A stretch of DNA of 30,836 nucleotides from contig CAZHBA010000119.1 in assembly GCA_964530225.1 (NCBI GenBank), positions 1 through 30,836 of the forward strand, in the 5' to 3' direction. Below are positions 30,814-30,836 of this stretch, in pieces. Positions within the stretch are counted from its first letter, which is position 1. Each line of letters begins with the position of its first letter. The DNA comes from CAZHBA01 sp964530225 (lineage in GTDB: Bacteria; Pseudomonadota; Alphaproteobacteria; UBA6615). The notes under the pieces are model-generated. The model worked only from the letters and a program-made list of their open reading frames with translations, did not search any database and was not told the origin of the DNA. The position numbers and the translations under genes are program-made.

Positions 30814-30836
30814 CAACCTAATCGTCGCTCGCCAGG

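Noticed and set aside
1..30836. CRISPR arrays, prophage, integrative elements, attachment sites, rRNA operons
   Set aside because: No regularly spaced repeats, transposase, integrase or phage structural genes, and no rRNA sequence, were seen on reading the window.

Overview
The window looks like part of an alphaproteobacterial chromosome, probably a Rhodospirillales-like lineage. This rests on gene content: dapA next to smpB with a divergent lytic-transglycosylase relic, a DUF1489-type protein, a receiver protein with a GPDRR tail, bactofilin, and a complete leucine-degradation (liu) cluster under a MerR-type regulator. The lineage is inferred from families and arrangement, not from any search. 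Most genes are chromosomal metabolic genes; no transposase, integrase, phage, rRNA, tRNA or CRISPR array was seen.

Layout. 1-351: the 5' end of a minus-strand gene cut by the window edge, beside a 3' relic of a TRAP transporter large permease (DctM). 476-2152: a thiamine-diphosphate enzyme of the acetolactate-synthase type. 2153-2614: no intact gene, but a broken 66-codon minus-strand frame. 2615-5384 (minus): glutaminyl-tRNA synthetase, then an extradiol-dioxygenase-like VOC protein with a terminator between them. 5462-6681: hairpins, a decayed TetR regulator and a flavin reductase-like protein. 6926-8229: a compact three-gene operon of the nitrile hydratase / thiocyanate hydrolase family with split beta halves and a CTLCSC metal-binding alpha subunit. 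8280-10075: M23 peptidase and bactofilin, a cell-shape pair. 10093-11804 (minus): HAD-type haloacid dehalogenase and a threonine-dehydratase-like enzyme with overlapping ends. 11851-12067: lytic transglycosylase relic. 12239-13617: dapA and smpB.

13635-25439 is a leucine / branched-chain acid catabolism region: MerR (LiuR-like) regulator behind a perfect 16-bp palindrome, a hotdog thioesterase, isovaleryl-CoA dehydrogenase, a second acyl-CoA dehydrogenase and a DsbA-like isomerase. After an inverted PLP-enzyme gene come methylcrotonyl-CoA carboxylase beta, methylglutaconyl-CoA hydratase, a two-helix potassium-channel-like protein, methylcrotonyl-CoA carboxylase alpha (biotin), a MetE-like methyltransferase broken by an in-frame TAG, and HMG-CoA lyase. 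Together ivd, mccA/mccB, the hydratase and the lyase carry isovaleryl-CoA to acetoacetate plus acetyl-CoA.

25568-27239: a receiver-domain protein, an unrecognised 170-aa partner and a DUF1489-like protein. 27236-30037 (minus): permease and periplasmic binding protein of an Fe(3+) ABC importer, without its ATPase in the window. Upstream lie TTGC/GCAA palindromes and a perfect FNR-type box. 30571-30813: a small unrecognised protein.

A striking feature is the number of broken genes among otherwise healthy housekeeping genes: the TRAP relic, the 66-codon frame, TetR, the transglycosylase, the MetE-like gene, and possibly the bactofilin start. This suggests ongoing local or genome-wide gene loss, although sequencing error cannot be excluded for the single-base lesions.
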